A stretch of 64,000 bases of DNA, from positions 62,001 through 126,000 of the forward strand of contig NZ_RBZU01000005.1 of assembly GCF_003628125.1 (NCBI RefSeq), written 5' to 3'. Source of the stretch: Pararobbsia silviterrae (lineage in GTDB: Bacteria; Pseudomonadota; Gammaproteobacteria; Burkholderiales; Burkholderiaceae). Positions 17,743 to 26,125 of the stretch are shown here, one piece after another. Each line of letters begins with the position of its first letter. Position 1 is the first letter of the stretch. The notes below the pieces were generated by a model. The model ran no database searches and was not told the DNA's origin. It saw only the letters and a program-made list of their open reading frames with translations. Position numbers and translations under genes: made by a program.

Positions 17743-18786
17743 ATGTTCAGCTATATCCTCAAGCGGCTACTGTTGATGATCCCGACGCTGATCGGCGTGC
17801 TGACCGTCACGTTCGTCGTGATCCAGTTCGTGCCCGGCGGTCCCGTCGAGCAGGCGGTCCACGATCTGCGCAAGGCGAGCGAGCAGGGCGCCGTCGCCGG
17901 CATGACCTATCGCGGCAGCTCGGGCATCGATCCCCAGCAGATCGCGCAGCTGCGCGCGCAATACGGCTTCGACAAACCGCCGCTCACGCGATACGTGTCG
18001 ATGCTCGGCCAGTTCGCACGGTTCGATCTCGGCGAAAGCTACTTCTGGCATCAGAGCGTCTGGTCGCTCGTCGTATCGCGGCTGCCGGTGTCGATCAGCA
18101 TCGGCGTCTGGACCTTCTTGATCACGTATCTGATCTCGGTGCCGCTCGGCGTCGCGAAGGCGCTCTGGGAGGGATCGACGTTCGATCTCGTGACGAGCAT
18201 CGTCGTGCTCGTCGGGTACGCGATTCCCGGTTTCGTGCTCGGCGTCGCGCTGCTCGTGCTGTTCGGCGGCGGTTCGTTCTGGCATCTGTTCCCGCTGCGC
18301 CACCTCGTTTCGGACAACTTCGACCAGTTGAGCCTCGGCGCGAAGATCGCGGATTATCTCTGGCATATCACCTTGCCTGTACTCGCGTCGGTGGTCGGCA
18401 GCTTCGCGGTCGTCACGATGCTGACCAAGCACGCGTTTCTCGACCAGATCCGGCGCCAGTACGTGCTGACCGCGCGCGCGAAGGGGCTCACCGAGCGTCG
18501 CGTGCTGTTCCGCCATGTGTTTCGCAACGCGATGCTGCCGCTCGTCGTCGGCTTTCCGTCCGCGTTTATCGGCGCGTTCTTCGCGGGGAGCCTGCTCATC
18601 GAGACGCTGTTCTCGCTCGAAGGGCTCGGCCAGCTGTCGTACGAGTCCGTGATCCGGCGCGACTATCCGGTCGTGCTCGGCACGCTCTATCTGTTCACGT
18701 TGATCGGTCTGGCGACGCGGCTGCTCTCGGATCTCTGCTACGTGTGGGTCGATCCGCGGATTCGCTTCGAAAGCATGGAGTCATGA
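17743..18786 (+). CDS. yejB: Peptide ABC transporter permease YejB
   Basis: A 347-residue inner-membrane permease with the usual six helices. The first (about residues 9-30) is followed by a long periplasmic loop. The binding-protein-dependent transport signature with the EAA-type loop is at TARAKGLTERRVLFRHVFRNA (about 243-263), which docks onto the ATPase. A GGAG sits 6 nt before the ATG. One base separates the stop from the yejE start, so translation is likely coupled. Confidence 0.94.
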   Translation: MFSYILKRLLLMIPTLIGVLTVTFVVIQFVPGGPVEQAVHDLRKASEQGAVAGMTYRGSSGIDPQQIAQLRAQYGFDKPPLTRYVSMLGQFARFDLGESYFWHQSVWSLVVSRLPVSISIGVWTFLITYLISVPLGVAKALWEGSTFDLVTSIVVLVGYAIPGFVLGVALLVLFGGGSFWHLFPLRHLVSDNFDQLSLGAKIADYLWHITLPVLASVVGSFAVVTMLTKHAFLDQIRRQYVLTARAKGLTERRVLFRHVFRNAMLPLVVGFPSAFIGAFFAGSLLIETLFSLEGLGQLSYESVIRRDYPVVLGTLYLFTLIGLATRLLSDLCYVWVDPRIRFESMES

Positions 18787-18787
18787 C

Positions 18788-19873
18788 ATGAGCCTCGCGT
18801 ACGACGTCGGGGCCGAGGCCCCGCTCGCATCGTCCACGCCGCGTCAGCGCGCGTGGCGCCGCTTCAAGCAGCGCAAGCTCGGTTACTGGAGCCTGATCGT
18901 CTTTGTCGTCTGGTTCGGCATCAGCCTGCTTGCCGTGGTCTGGTGCAACGACAAGCCGCTGGCCGTCCGCTATCAGGGTACGTGGTACTTCCCGATGTTT
19001 CATACGTATGCGGAGACGACGTTCGGCGGCGACTTTCCGACACCCGCCGACTATTCGGATCCGTTTATCAAGGACCGGATCACGACGAACGGCAATCTCG
19101 CGGTGTATGCGCTGAATCCGCATTCGTACGACACGATCAGCTATTTCGCGCAAGCGCCGAATCCGGCCGCGCCGTCGCGCGAGAACTGGCTCGGCACCGA
19201 CGACCGCGGGCGCGACGTGTTCGCGCGGCTCGTCTACGGCTTTCAGATCTCGGTGCTGTTCGCGCTCGTGCTGACCGTCATCGGTACGGCGGTGGGCATT
19301 CTCGCCGGTGCGATCCAGGGGTATTTCGGCGGTCGTCTCGACATCACGGCCCAGCGCCTGATCGAGATCTGGGGTGCGTTGCCCGAGCTCTATTTGCTGA
19401 TCATCTTCGCGTCGGTCTTCGAGCCGAGCCTGCTGTTGCTCGTCGTGTTGCTGTCGCTGTTCGGCTGGATGGGGCTCGCCGACTATGTGCGCGCCGAGTT
19501 CTATCGAAACCGCGCGCAGGACTATGTGAAGGCCGCGCGCGCGATCGGGCTCTCGAACGCGCAGATCATGTGGCGTCATATCCTGCCCAATAGCCTGACG
19601 CCGGTGATCACGTTCCTGCCGTTCCGCATGAGCGGCGCGATTCTCGCGCTGACGAGCCTCGATTTTCTCGGGCTCGGCGTGCCGACCTCGACCGCGTCGC
19701 TCGGCGAGCTGCTCGCGCAGGGCAAGGCCAATCTCGACGCGTGGTGGATTTCGCTGTCGACGTTTCTTGTGCTCGTCGTCACGTTGATGCTGCTGACGTT
19801 TATCGGCGACGCGCTGCGCGCCGCGCTCGATACGCGCGTGTCCGAGTCCGCGCGCGCGGGAGGCGGGCAATGA
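18788..19873 (+). CDS. yejE: Peptide ABC transporter permease YejE
   Basis: A 361-residue permease pairing with YejB. The N-terminus has the OppC_N pattern (RRFKQRKLGYWSL, then a helix), followed by a large periplasmic segment with the conserved ENWLGTDDRGRDVFARL motif. The EAA-type loop is at KAARAIGLSNAQIMWRHILP (about 250-269). Five or six helices are evident. The stop overlaps the yejF start by 4 nt (ATGA). Confidence 0.94.
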   Translation: MSLAYDVGAEAPLASSTPRQRAWRRFKQRKLGYWSLIVFVVWFGISLLAVVWCNDKPLAVRYQGTWYFPMFHTYAETTFGGDFPTPADYSDPFIKDRITTNGNLAVYALNPHSYDTISYFAQAPNPAAPSRENWLGTDDRGRDVFARLVYGFQISVLFALVLTVIGTAVGILAGAIQGYFGGRLDITAQRLIEIWGALPELYLLIIFASVFEPSLLLLVVLLSLFGWMGLADYVRAEFYRNRAQDYVKAARAIGLSNAQIMWRHILPNSLTPVITFLPFRMSGAILALTSLDFLGLGVPTSTASLGELLAQGKANLDAWWISLSTFLVLVVTLMLLTFIGDALRAALDTRVSESARAGGGQ

Positions 19874-21477
19874 GCGACGATACCTTGCTGTCGATCGAGC
19901 AGCTCACCGTCGCATTCGACGGCGTGCCCGCGGTCAGTGCGCTCGATCTCGCGATTCGCAACGGCGAGCGCGTCGCGCTCGTCGGCGAGTCGGGGTCGGG
20001 CAAGAGCGTGACGGCGCTCGCGGTGCTGCGCTTGCTCGCCGATGCGCAGATTTCGGGTGCGATCCGCTTCGCGGGTGAGGATCTGCTCGCCAAGTCCGAG
20101 CGTGCGATGCGCGGGGTGCGCGGCGCCGATATCGCGATGGTGTTTCAGGAGCCGATGACGGCCCTCAATCCGCTGCTCACGATCGGCGAACAGATTGCCG
20201 AGGCCGTGATCCAGCATGAGGACGTGTCGCGTGCCGAGGCGCGCTTGCGCGCGATCAAGCTGCTCGATCGCACGGGCATCGAGGCGGCCGAGCGGCGTGT
20301 CGATCACTATGCGCACCAGCTTTCGGGCGGGCAGCGCCAGCGCGCGACGATCGCGATGGCGCTGGCATGCCGGCCGCGCTTGCTGATCGCCGACGAACCG
20401 ACGACGGCGCTCGATGTCACGGTGCGCGCGCAGATCCTCGATCTGTTGCTCGATTTGCAGCGTGAAGCCGCGCGGCAGCGCGGCATGGCCGTGCTCATGA
20501 TCACGCACGATCTGAATCTCGTGCGGCGATTCGCGGATCGCGTCGCGGTCATGGAGCGCGGCCGGCTCGTCGAGGTCGGCGAGGTCGAGCGGGTTTTCGC
20601 GCAGCCCGAGCATCCGTACACGAAACGGTTGATCGAGAGCCGGCCGCGCCGTGCGGTCGTGCCGGTGCTGCCGCTCGCACCGGTCGTGCTGGCCGCGTCG
20701 GACGTGACGGTCACGTATACGTCGCCGCGGCCCGGTTTCGCGGGCTGGTTCGGACGCGAGCGCTTCGATGCGGTCAAGCGCGTGAGCCTCGCGTTGCGCG
20801 AAGGCGAGACGGTCGGCATCGTCGGTGAATCGGGCAGCGGCAAATCGACGCTCGCGATGGCGATGCTGGGGCTTCAGTCGGCGACGCAGGGCCAGGTCGT
20901 CTTCGAGGACGCGCCGCTCGACGCATGGCGTGGCGCGCGTCGCAAGGCCTTGCGTGCGCGGATGCAGGTCGTGTTCCAGGATCCGTATAGTTCGCTGTCG
21001 CCGCGGCAGACGGTCGAGTCGATCGTCGGCGAGGGGCTGGCGCTGCATCGGCCGGACTTGAGCCAGACGGAACGACGCGACCGCGTGATGGCGACCTTGC
21101 GCGAGGTCGGACTCGACCGAACCGTGCTTCAACGCTATCCGCACGAATTCTCGGGCGGGCAGCGGCAGCGGATTGCGATTGCGCGCGCGCTTATTGTCGA
21201 GCCGCGCGTGCTGGTGCTCGACGAGCCGACGAGCGCGCTCGACGTGTCGATCCAGCAGCAGGTGCTCGGGCTGCTGACCGAGCTGCAAGCGAAGCACAAC
21301 CTCGCGTATGTGTTCATCACGCACGATCTCGAGGTGATTCGCGCGATGGCGCACCGGATTGCGGTCATGCGTGCCGGGGAGATCGTCGAGCAGGGCGACG
21401 CCGAACGGGTGATCGATGCGCCCGAGCATCCGTATACGCGCCGGCTGCTCGAAGCGGCGTTCGGACGCGCTGCGTAG
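19870..21477 (+). CDS. yejF: Double-domain ATPase of the peptide importer YejF
   Basis: A 535-residue fusion of two ABC ATPases. Domain 1 has Walker A GESGSGKS, signature LSGGQRQR and Walker B LLIADEP; domain 2 has [17 protein letters not shown] and VLVLDEP, each followed by an H-loop (ITHDL). Each half also ends in an oligopeptide-transporter-type C-terminal segment (EHPYTKRL and EHPYTRRL). The ATPase powers the YejB/YejE channel from the cytoplasm. It is the last gene of the operon; a C-rich 10-nt repeat array starts 73 nt downstream. Confidence 0.95.
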   Translation: MSDDTLLSIEQLTVAFDGVPAVSALDLAIRNGERVALVGESGSGKSVTALAVLRLLADAQISGAIRFAGEDLLAKSERAMRGVRGADIAMVFQEPMTALNPLLTIGEQIAEAVIQHEDVSRAEARLRAIKLLDRTGIEAAERRVDHYAHQLSGGQRQRATIAMALACRPRLLIADEPTTALDVTVRAQILDLLLDLQREAARQRGMAVLMITHDLNLVRRFADRVAVMERGRLVEVGEVERVFAQPEHPYTKRLIESRPRRAVVPVLPLAPVVLAASDVTVTYTSPRPGFAGWFGRERFDAVKRVSLALREGETVGIVGESGSGKSTLAMAMLGLQSATQGQVVFEDAPLDAWRGARRKALRARMQVVFQDPYSSLSPRQTVESIVGEGLALHRPDLSQTERRDRVMATLREVGLDRTVLQRYPHEFSGGQRQRIAIARALIVEPRVLVLDEPTSALDVSIQQQVLGLLTELQAKHNLAYVFITHDLEVIRAMAHRIAVMRAGEIVEQGDAERVIDAPEHPYTRRLLEAAFGRAA

Positions 21478-21550
21478 AGGCGACCGAAGGCGGGCGGCTG
21501 GTAGGCGTGGCCGCCGTTCGCCACGCCTGCGCCGGCTTCAGCCTCGGCCC

Positions 21551-21705
21551 AGCCCGACCCAGCCCGACCCAGCCCGACCCAGCCCGACCCAGCCCGACCC
21601 AGCCCGACCCAGCCTGACCCAGCCTGACCCAGCCCGACGCAGTCCGACGCAGTCCGACTCAGCCCGACTCAGCCCGACTCAGCCCAAGCCCAAGCCCAAG
21701 CCCAG
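21551..21705. repeat. Array A: 13 ten-base tandem repeats, C-rich, downstream of yejF
   Basis: Six copies of AGCCCGACCC are followed by two of AGCCTGACCC, then AGCCCGACGC, AGTCCGACGC, AGTCCGACTC and two of AGCCCGACTC (21551-21680). A short six-base repeat (CAAGCC type) continues to about 21705. The plus strand is about 60% C and 20% G; the minus strand reads as GGG tracts with two-base loops. The unit length is not a multiple of three and the array lies outside any supported gene. Confidence 0.95.
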
Positions 21706-21744
21706 ACCACTAACGGCGCAGTTGAGCACCGTCGGATAAGGCGT

Positions 21745-21778
21745 CGGTATACGTAAAAAATACCGCTTTGATTTTTTT
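21745..21778 (+). terminator. Weak hairpin plus T-run after array A
   Basis: CGGTAT (21745-21750) pairs with ATACCG (21760-21765) around an A-rich nine-base loop. A seven-base T-run follows at about 21772-21778. The stem is only 6 bp and the T-run is offset, so it is a marginal intrinsic terminator for the yej operon. Confidence 0.35.
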
Positions 21779-22063
21779 ATGGTGCAAATGACTCAAGTCC
21801 CGCATCCGGAGGCCGTTATGACAGGAGTACCCGCTCACGCGCATGGGGTTGGAAGTGCGATCGACCCAGCGGTTGTGCGCCAAGACGGTGCCGGGCACGC
21901 GATGATTGTTGCGTAGCGTGCTTGCAATCGGGGTTTGGGATCTGCGATTCGTTGTGCGGTCAATTTTTCTGGGCGTATACCCAGGGAGGACCCAAAAGCG
22001 TTGTCGCACAAGGGGTTAGCGAAAATGAAGCACCAAATCGGTGATCGTTTCCGGTTAATTGCT

Positions 22064-22092
22064 TTGACAGGCAAATACTATCTGTTTAGTAT
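22064..22092 (+). promoter_or_regulatory. Sigma-70-type promoter of the NlpC/P60 gene
   Basis: TTGACA (22064-22069), a 17-base spacer and TAGTAT (22087-22092) form a near-consensus promoter. Transcription would start near 22099, giving a leader of about 55 nt before the ATG at 22154. The surrounding 21.72-22.1 kb stretch is more AT-rich than its neighbours and holds no credible gene. Confidence 0.7.
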
Positions 22093-22153
22093 CCCCCAAA
22101 CTTTACGCAAACGTGGGGCGAGGCCCCACAAGCCGAGCGACTTTTACCGACCG

Positions 22154-22831
22154 ATGTCCAACCGAACAACGAGAAAGATTTGTGAGCGCGCGCTGGCAAT
22201 CGCATTCACAGGTGCGATGATCGCCGGTTCGAGTTCGGCGTTCGCGGACGATGCGAACACAGTCCCCGCCGTTGGCAGCACGATCAGTGCAAATGCCTTC
22301 GGCAATCCGGCCGCAGCCGCCGTGTCGCAAGACGATACGACCGGCGCGCCGGGATCCAAGAACACGCAGTCCTTCCTGTCCGGCGTTGCGTCGAAGGCCG
22401 GTTCGGTCGTCGTGGGCGCGCTGAACATGATCGGCGTCCGCTATCAGTGGGGCGGCAATTCGCCGGACTCGGGCCTCGATTGCTCGGGTTTCGTGCGATA
22501 TGTGTTTCGCGATACGCTCGGCATGACCTTGCCGCGCCGTGCCGAAGAAATGAGCCAAATGGGTGAGAAGGTCAAGATGACCGATCTCAAGCCGGGCGAT
22601 CTCGTGTTCTTCAATACGATGCGCCGGACGTTCTCTCACGTCGGCATCTATATCGGCGACAACAAATTCGTGCATTCGCCGTCGACGGGCAGCAAGATCC
22701 GTGTCGACGAGCTCGATGACAGCTACTGGGAAAAGCGCTTTACGGGCGCACGCCGTGTCGAGACAACGTTCTCGGGCGACGATCTGAAGGCGAGCGTGAG
22801 CCGCCTGACCGCGACACCCGACGCGGAATAA
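22154..22831 (+). CDS. NlpC/P60-family peptidoglycan endopeptidase
   Basis: A 225-residue exported cysteine peptidase. The signal peptide (about 1-32, ending SSAFA) leads to a short linker and an NlpC/P60 domain: GVRYQWGGNSP, the nucleophile in LDCSGFVRYV, the general-base His in FSHVGIYIG and a third polar residue in KFVHSPSTG. Family members cut peptide stems of peptidoglycan (for example gamma-D-Glu-DAP bonds). Its own strong promoter lies upstream and a strong terminator follows, so it is a single-gene unit. The start at 22154 is chosen because it gives the signal peptide; the open frame extends further upstream without one. Confidence 0.9.
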   Translation: MSNRTTRKICERALAIAFTGAMIAGSSSAFADDANTVPAVGSTISANAFGNPAAAAVSQDDTTGAPGSKNTQSFLSGVASKAGSVVVGALNMIGVRYQWGGNSPDSGLDCSGFVRYVFRDTLGMTLPRRAEEMSQMGEKVKMTDLKPGDLVFFNTMRRTFSHVGIYIGDNKFVHSPSTGSKIRVDELDDSYWEKRFTGARRVETTFSGDDLKASVSRLTATPDAE

Positions 22832-22876
22832 GCGAAACGATCCAGCGGATCTCGGTTCCGACCGGGTTCCGTACGT

Positions 22877-22921
22877 GCAAAAAGCCCCTTGACGGCCGCC
22901 GTGCCGCAAGGGGCTTTTTGC
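22877..22921 (+). terminator. Strong intrinsic terminator of the NlpC/P60 gene
   Basis: A 15-bp perfect stem (GCAAAAAGCCCCTTG at 22877-22891 with its complement at 22907-22921) encloses a 15-nt loop and ends in five Ts. It can work in both directions. Confidence 0.9.
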
Positions 22922-23048
22922 ATGGACGTCGAGCTGCTGCATGGTACGGCGCCGCACGGCACGATACCTCACGACATGCCACGCCTTGGCATTGCGTCGC
23001 CGAGGTCCACTGGCTGCCGCCCGCCGCCCGCCCCGCAGACTCGGGCTC

Positions 23049-23250
23049 GGACCCCAGACCCCGGACCCCGGACCCCGGACCCCGGACCCCGGACCCCGGA
23101 CCCCAGACCCCGGACCCCGGACCCCGGACCCAGACCCCAGACCCCAGACCCCAGACTCCAGACTCCAGACTCCAGACTCCAGACTCCAGACTCCAGACTC
23201 CAGACTCCAGACCCCAGACCCCAGACTCCAGACTCCAGACTCCAGACCCC
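23049..23250. repeat. Array B: about 28 seven-base tandem repeats, C-rich
   Basis: The array consists of GACCCCG, GACCCCA and GACTCCA heptamers arranged in blocks: mostly GACCCCG at first, then a run of GACTCCA, two GACCCCA and GACTCCA again, with one six-base unit near 23126. It starts about 128 nt after the NlpC terminator and ends 156 nt before the protease lipoprotein. The minus strand carries repeated GGGG tracts. No gene is supported in 22832-23406 apart from the terminator. Confidence 0.95.
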
Positions 23251-23406
23251 TGGGCTCGTTCGCGCGGGCCACGAAGCGCTCGCTTTGCGGGTTGCGAGGC
23301 CCACGCGCGCGGTTGAATTCATCGATAGACCGAAACCTACACTCCGTGACTCGTCGTTCGCGCGCATGGGCGCCGAATGCGCGCACGAACCGGAGTCGTG
23401 ACGTCG

Positions 23407-24671
23407 ATGAAAGCAAAGCACTGGGTGACGAGCCTGATGAGCCTGATGAGCCTGACGAGCCTGATGGCGTGCGCGCTGCTGCAAGGGTGCGACACGAGGT
23501 CATCCATACAAGCGGACGCGCCTGCGCCGAATGGGCCTTCGGCCCTGCTGACGATTCCGATCGAGCGCGGCAAGCACTGGATTGCCGAGGCCACGACCGA
23601 CGATGGCCATTCGTATTCGATGCTGCTCGACACGGGCGCGGCGTTCGCCATCTTGGGTCATGAGGGGGGCTTGACGCCGCGGCCGCTGACGCCCGAGGTC
23701 GAAGCGGGTTGGCTCAAGCGCGGCGTGATTCGCGCGCCGACCGCGGATGGCGCGATGTCCGTCTCGATGCCGAGTCAGGATCGCGTGCTCAAGGTCGGCG
23801 TGTTCCCCGGCGTGCAGATCCAGAAATGGCGGATCGCGGCCGGCCAACCCGCATTGCAGGCCGATATCGGACAGTTCGCCTCGGCGACCGATGTCCGGTT
23901 CGACGGTGTTGTCGGTATCGAGAGCATGCGTGCGTTGACCTGGCGAGCCGATTACGTGAGCGGGACGCTCAGTGCGTATGGCGACGAAGCGCCCGCGCAT
24001 GACTGGCAGCAGTGCGTTTTCATGACATTCGGGTCGGACGCAGGTCTGCCCATGATCGATGCGGGGCTCGACGGCGGAGAAGCCGGGCAGCTCGGTATCG
24101 ACACGGGCGATTCGGCCGACCTCCAGCTTGGCCGCGAAGCGTTCGAATGGCTTCGGGCGGGCAGGCGCTTCAGTGCCATGGGCCTGGCTTCGAGTTCGGA
24201 CGCGTCGAGTCAAATTCGTCACGAACCGAGTGGTTTGCTGTCCGGTGTTTCGATCGGCCAACGCATGATGCCGAAGCTCGAGGTGACGCCGGTCGATCCG
24301 TTCCCTCAGCATGTCGGCCTCGGGTTGCTATCCAAGATGGATCGCGTCGAGCTCGATTTCCGTCATTTCCGTTTCTGTTTCGACATGCCCGCCAAGCCGG
24401 TCGATAGCAAGGTGTCATGGGTCGGCGCGGCGCTTGTACGGGCGCAAGACGGCTATCCTATCGTGTGCTCGCGGTCGCGCCGGACGGGCGGCTCGCGCGT
24501 AGCGGCGTCCAAGCAGAAGACGTGCTGACGCACATCGATCGAGGTGCGGTCGCCAAGCTCGAAAGCCGGGTGCTCTACGATCGGCTTGACGACCCCGCGA
24601 CGGCCGATGTGACCGTGCGCCGCGGGACGCAGACGATGGCGATCAAACTGAAGCCCGTCTCCCCGGCTTAG
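23407..24671 (+). pseudogene. Two-motif aspartyl protease lipoprotein with PDZ-like end, frameshifted
   Basis: The first 350 residues encode a lipoprotein (lipobox LQGC, Cys near residue 28) with two retropepsin-type aspartic motifs, LLDTGAAFAIL and LGIDTGDSADLQL. This is the layout of single-chain bacterial aspartyl proteases. After QDGYPIV the frame runs out into unrelated sequence and stops at 24528. A second frame supplies LAVAPDGRLARSGVQAEDVL and a C-terminal PDZ-like segment to a TAG at 24669-24671. Removing one TG from GTGTG at 24463-24467 restores a continuous 420-residue protein. The frame change may be a real lesion or a sequence error. The signal peptide contains a 9-nt repeat. ATG 23377 is an alternative start. 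Confidence 0.75.
23431..23466 (+). repeat. Four 9-nt repeats inside the lipoprotein signal peptide
   Basis: AGCCTGATG occurs as four tandem units (third unit AGCCTGACG), coding for SLMSLMSLTSLM in the hydrophobic core of the signal peptide. The unit keeps the reading frame, so copy-number change would lengthen or shorten the core in three-residue steps. Confidence 0.9.
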
Positions 24672-25771
24672 CGCGCGCTCGTCAGATCCACGGGCGCGAC
24701 GCGCGCGGCCGCGAGCTTGCGCTGGATCTCGGGCCACGCGGCTTGCACGGCTTCCTCGCCGGCGAGAATCGCGGCGTTGCGATCCGCGAAATCCGCGCCG
24801 CCCATCTTCGCGAGATTCGGCCGGATGACGACGTCTGCGTATTTGTCGAGCTCGTAGGCCTTGATCGTCTGGCCCATGATCGTGAACGTCTGCATGAGCA
24901 TGTCGAACGAGCTCGACGTGACGCCGCTCTCGGGACGCGACGAGATATCGACCGCGATCACGAAGTCGGCGCCCATTTTGTGCGCGAACGCCGCGGGCAC
25001 CGGGCTCACGAGGCCGCCGTCGACGTACTCGTGCCCGCCGATTTTGACGGGCTCGAAGATCGACGGCACGCTGCACGACGCGCGCACGGCCTGGCCCGTA
25101 TTGCCGCGCTGGAACAGGATCGGTTCGCCCGTTTGAAGATCGGTCGCGACGATGCCCAGCGGCATGCGCATTTGCTCGATCTTGCGGCTGCCGAGCGTGG
25201 TGTTCAGATAGTTTTCCAGCGCGGCGCCCTTGAGCAGGCCGCGCGAACGGAACGGCATCGCCCAGTCGCTGATCGACGCCTCGTCGAGCTTGAGGGCCGC
25301 CTTGTTCATTTGCAGCCCGTTCATGCCCGACGCATAGAGCGCCGCGACCACGGACCCGGCGCTCGTGCCCGCGACGAGATCGGCATGGATCCCGTGTGCT
25401 TCGAGTGCCTTGATCACGCCAATGTGCGCGAAGCCGCGCGCCGCGCCGCCGCCGAGCGCGAGTCCGATCCGGACCGGATGCGGCGCGACCTGCGCGGCAG
25501 GCGGCGAGAGCGGCGGCGCCGACTGCGACGCCGTGCCGGGCGGCAGGCCGGCGCGGCCCGCATCGCCCTCGGTGCCCGTACCGGGTGCGCCCGAGCCCGG
25601 CATGCCGATGATCGGCGCGGACCCCGTGCTCGTCTTGATCGGCGGCGTACTCGCGCAGGCGGCGAGGATCAGGCTCAGCGCAAAGGTCCCTGCGCGTAAC
25701 CACGTGAACGGACGTGCGCGGCGCGCGGGGGAGGTCGCGTCGCGATGAACAGTGAAACAGGGGATGGGCAT
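24668..25771 (-). CDS. Patatin-like phospholipase, lipoprotein
   Basis: A 367-residue protein with a lipoprotein signal (hydrophobic ALSLILAAC, Cys near residue 39), a Gly/Pro-rich linker and a patatin domain like bacterial RssA/NTE-type lipases. The oxyanion motif GGGAARG, the nucleophile GTSAGS and the DGG dyad motif ([11 protein letters not shown]) are all present. It should hydrolyse acyl esters of lipids at the envelope. The start at 25771 has a GGAGA about 7-8 nt upstream. Its stop codon overlaps the stop of the convergent aspartyl protease gene (shared TTAG at 24668-24671). Confidence 0.92.
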   Translation of the reverse strand: MPIPCFTVHRDATSPARRARPFTWLRAGTFALSLILAACASTPPIKTSTGSAPIIGMPGSGAPGTGTEGDAGRAGLPPGTASQSAPPLSPPAAQVAPHPVRIGLALGGGAARGFAHIGVIKALEAHGIHADLVAGTSAGSVVAALYASGMNGLQMNKAALKLDEASISDWAMPFRSRGLLKGAALENYLNTTLGSRKIEQMRMPLGIVATDLQTGEPILFQRGNTGQAVRASCSVPSIFEPVKIGGHEYVDGGLVSPVPAAFAHKMGADFVIAVDISSRPESGVTSSSFDMLMQTFTIMGQTIKAYELDKYADVVIRPNLAKMGGADFADRNAAILAGEEAVQAAWPEIQRKLAAARVAPVDLTSAR

Positions 25772-26125
25772 GCCACTTCTCCAACTGCAAGGCGGGCCAA
25801 TTATACGGGTCGGGAATCCGGGGCAGGACACAGGGCGGGCGATCGGTGTTCGATATCGCATGCGATGACATGGCGCGGCCGATCGACGGTATGGAGCCGG
25901 TCGCACCGCCCATCGGGCGCACGCGTCGAATCGCGCGCCGATCGGGGCGAACCGTACGGCGGGTTCGTCGAATGCGCAGTGCGAGAGGCGATGAGAGGCG
26001 AGGCGTGCGCGTGGTTCACGGGGGGGCGGGCTATAATTCCGCGTTTTCCGTTCACGCATTCTTTCCGCCATGCGTCCGTCGCGAGTCCGCGCCGACTCCC
26101 GCGGCCGATTTGCCCGCCGAAGCTC
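25772..26125. other. 354-nt divergent region between the patatin gene and gltX
   Basis: A perfect TATAAT lies at 26032-26037, about 90 nt before the gltX ATG, and is a probable -10 element. No good -35 box is found at 16-18 nt, so it is not called as a full promoter. Nothing else is recognised. Confidence 0.4.

Noticed and set aside
21710-22009. 99-codon minus-strand frame in the AT-richer region before the NlpC/P60 gene
   Set aside because: No recognisable domain or initiation signal; compositionally like intergenic DNA.
21780-22063. Riboswitch or small RNA upstream of the NlpC/P60 gene
   Set aside because: I could not match any known riboswitch core, and the strong promoter lies downstream of this stretch, so it would not be in the leader.
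21551-23250. Possible CRISPR arrays at the tandem repeats
   Set aside because: Units of 7-10 bases in direct contact with no unique spacers and no cas genes nearby.
24440-24480. Programmed -1 frameshift in the aspartyl protease gene
   Set aside because: No slippery heptamer or downstream pseudoknot is visible; a TG duplication explains the frame change more simply.
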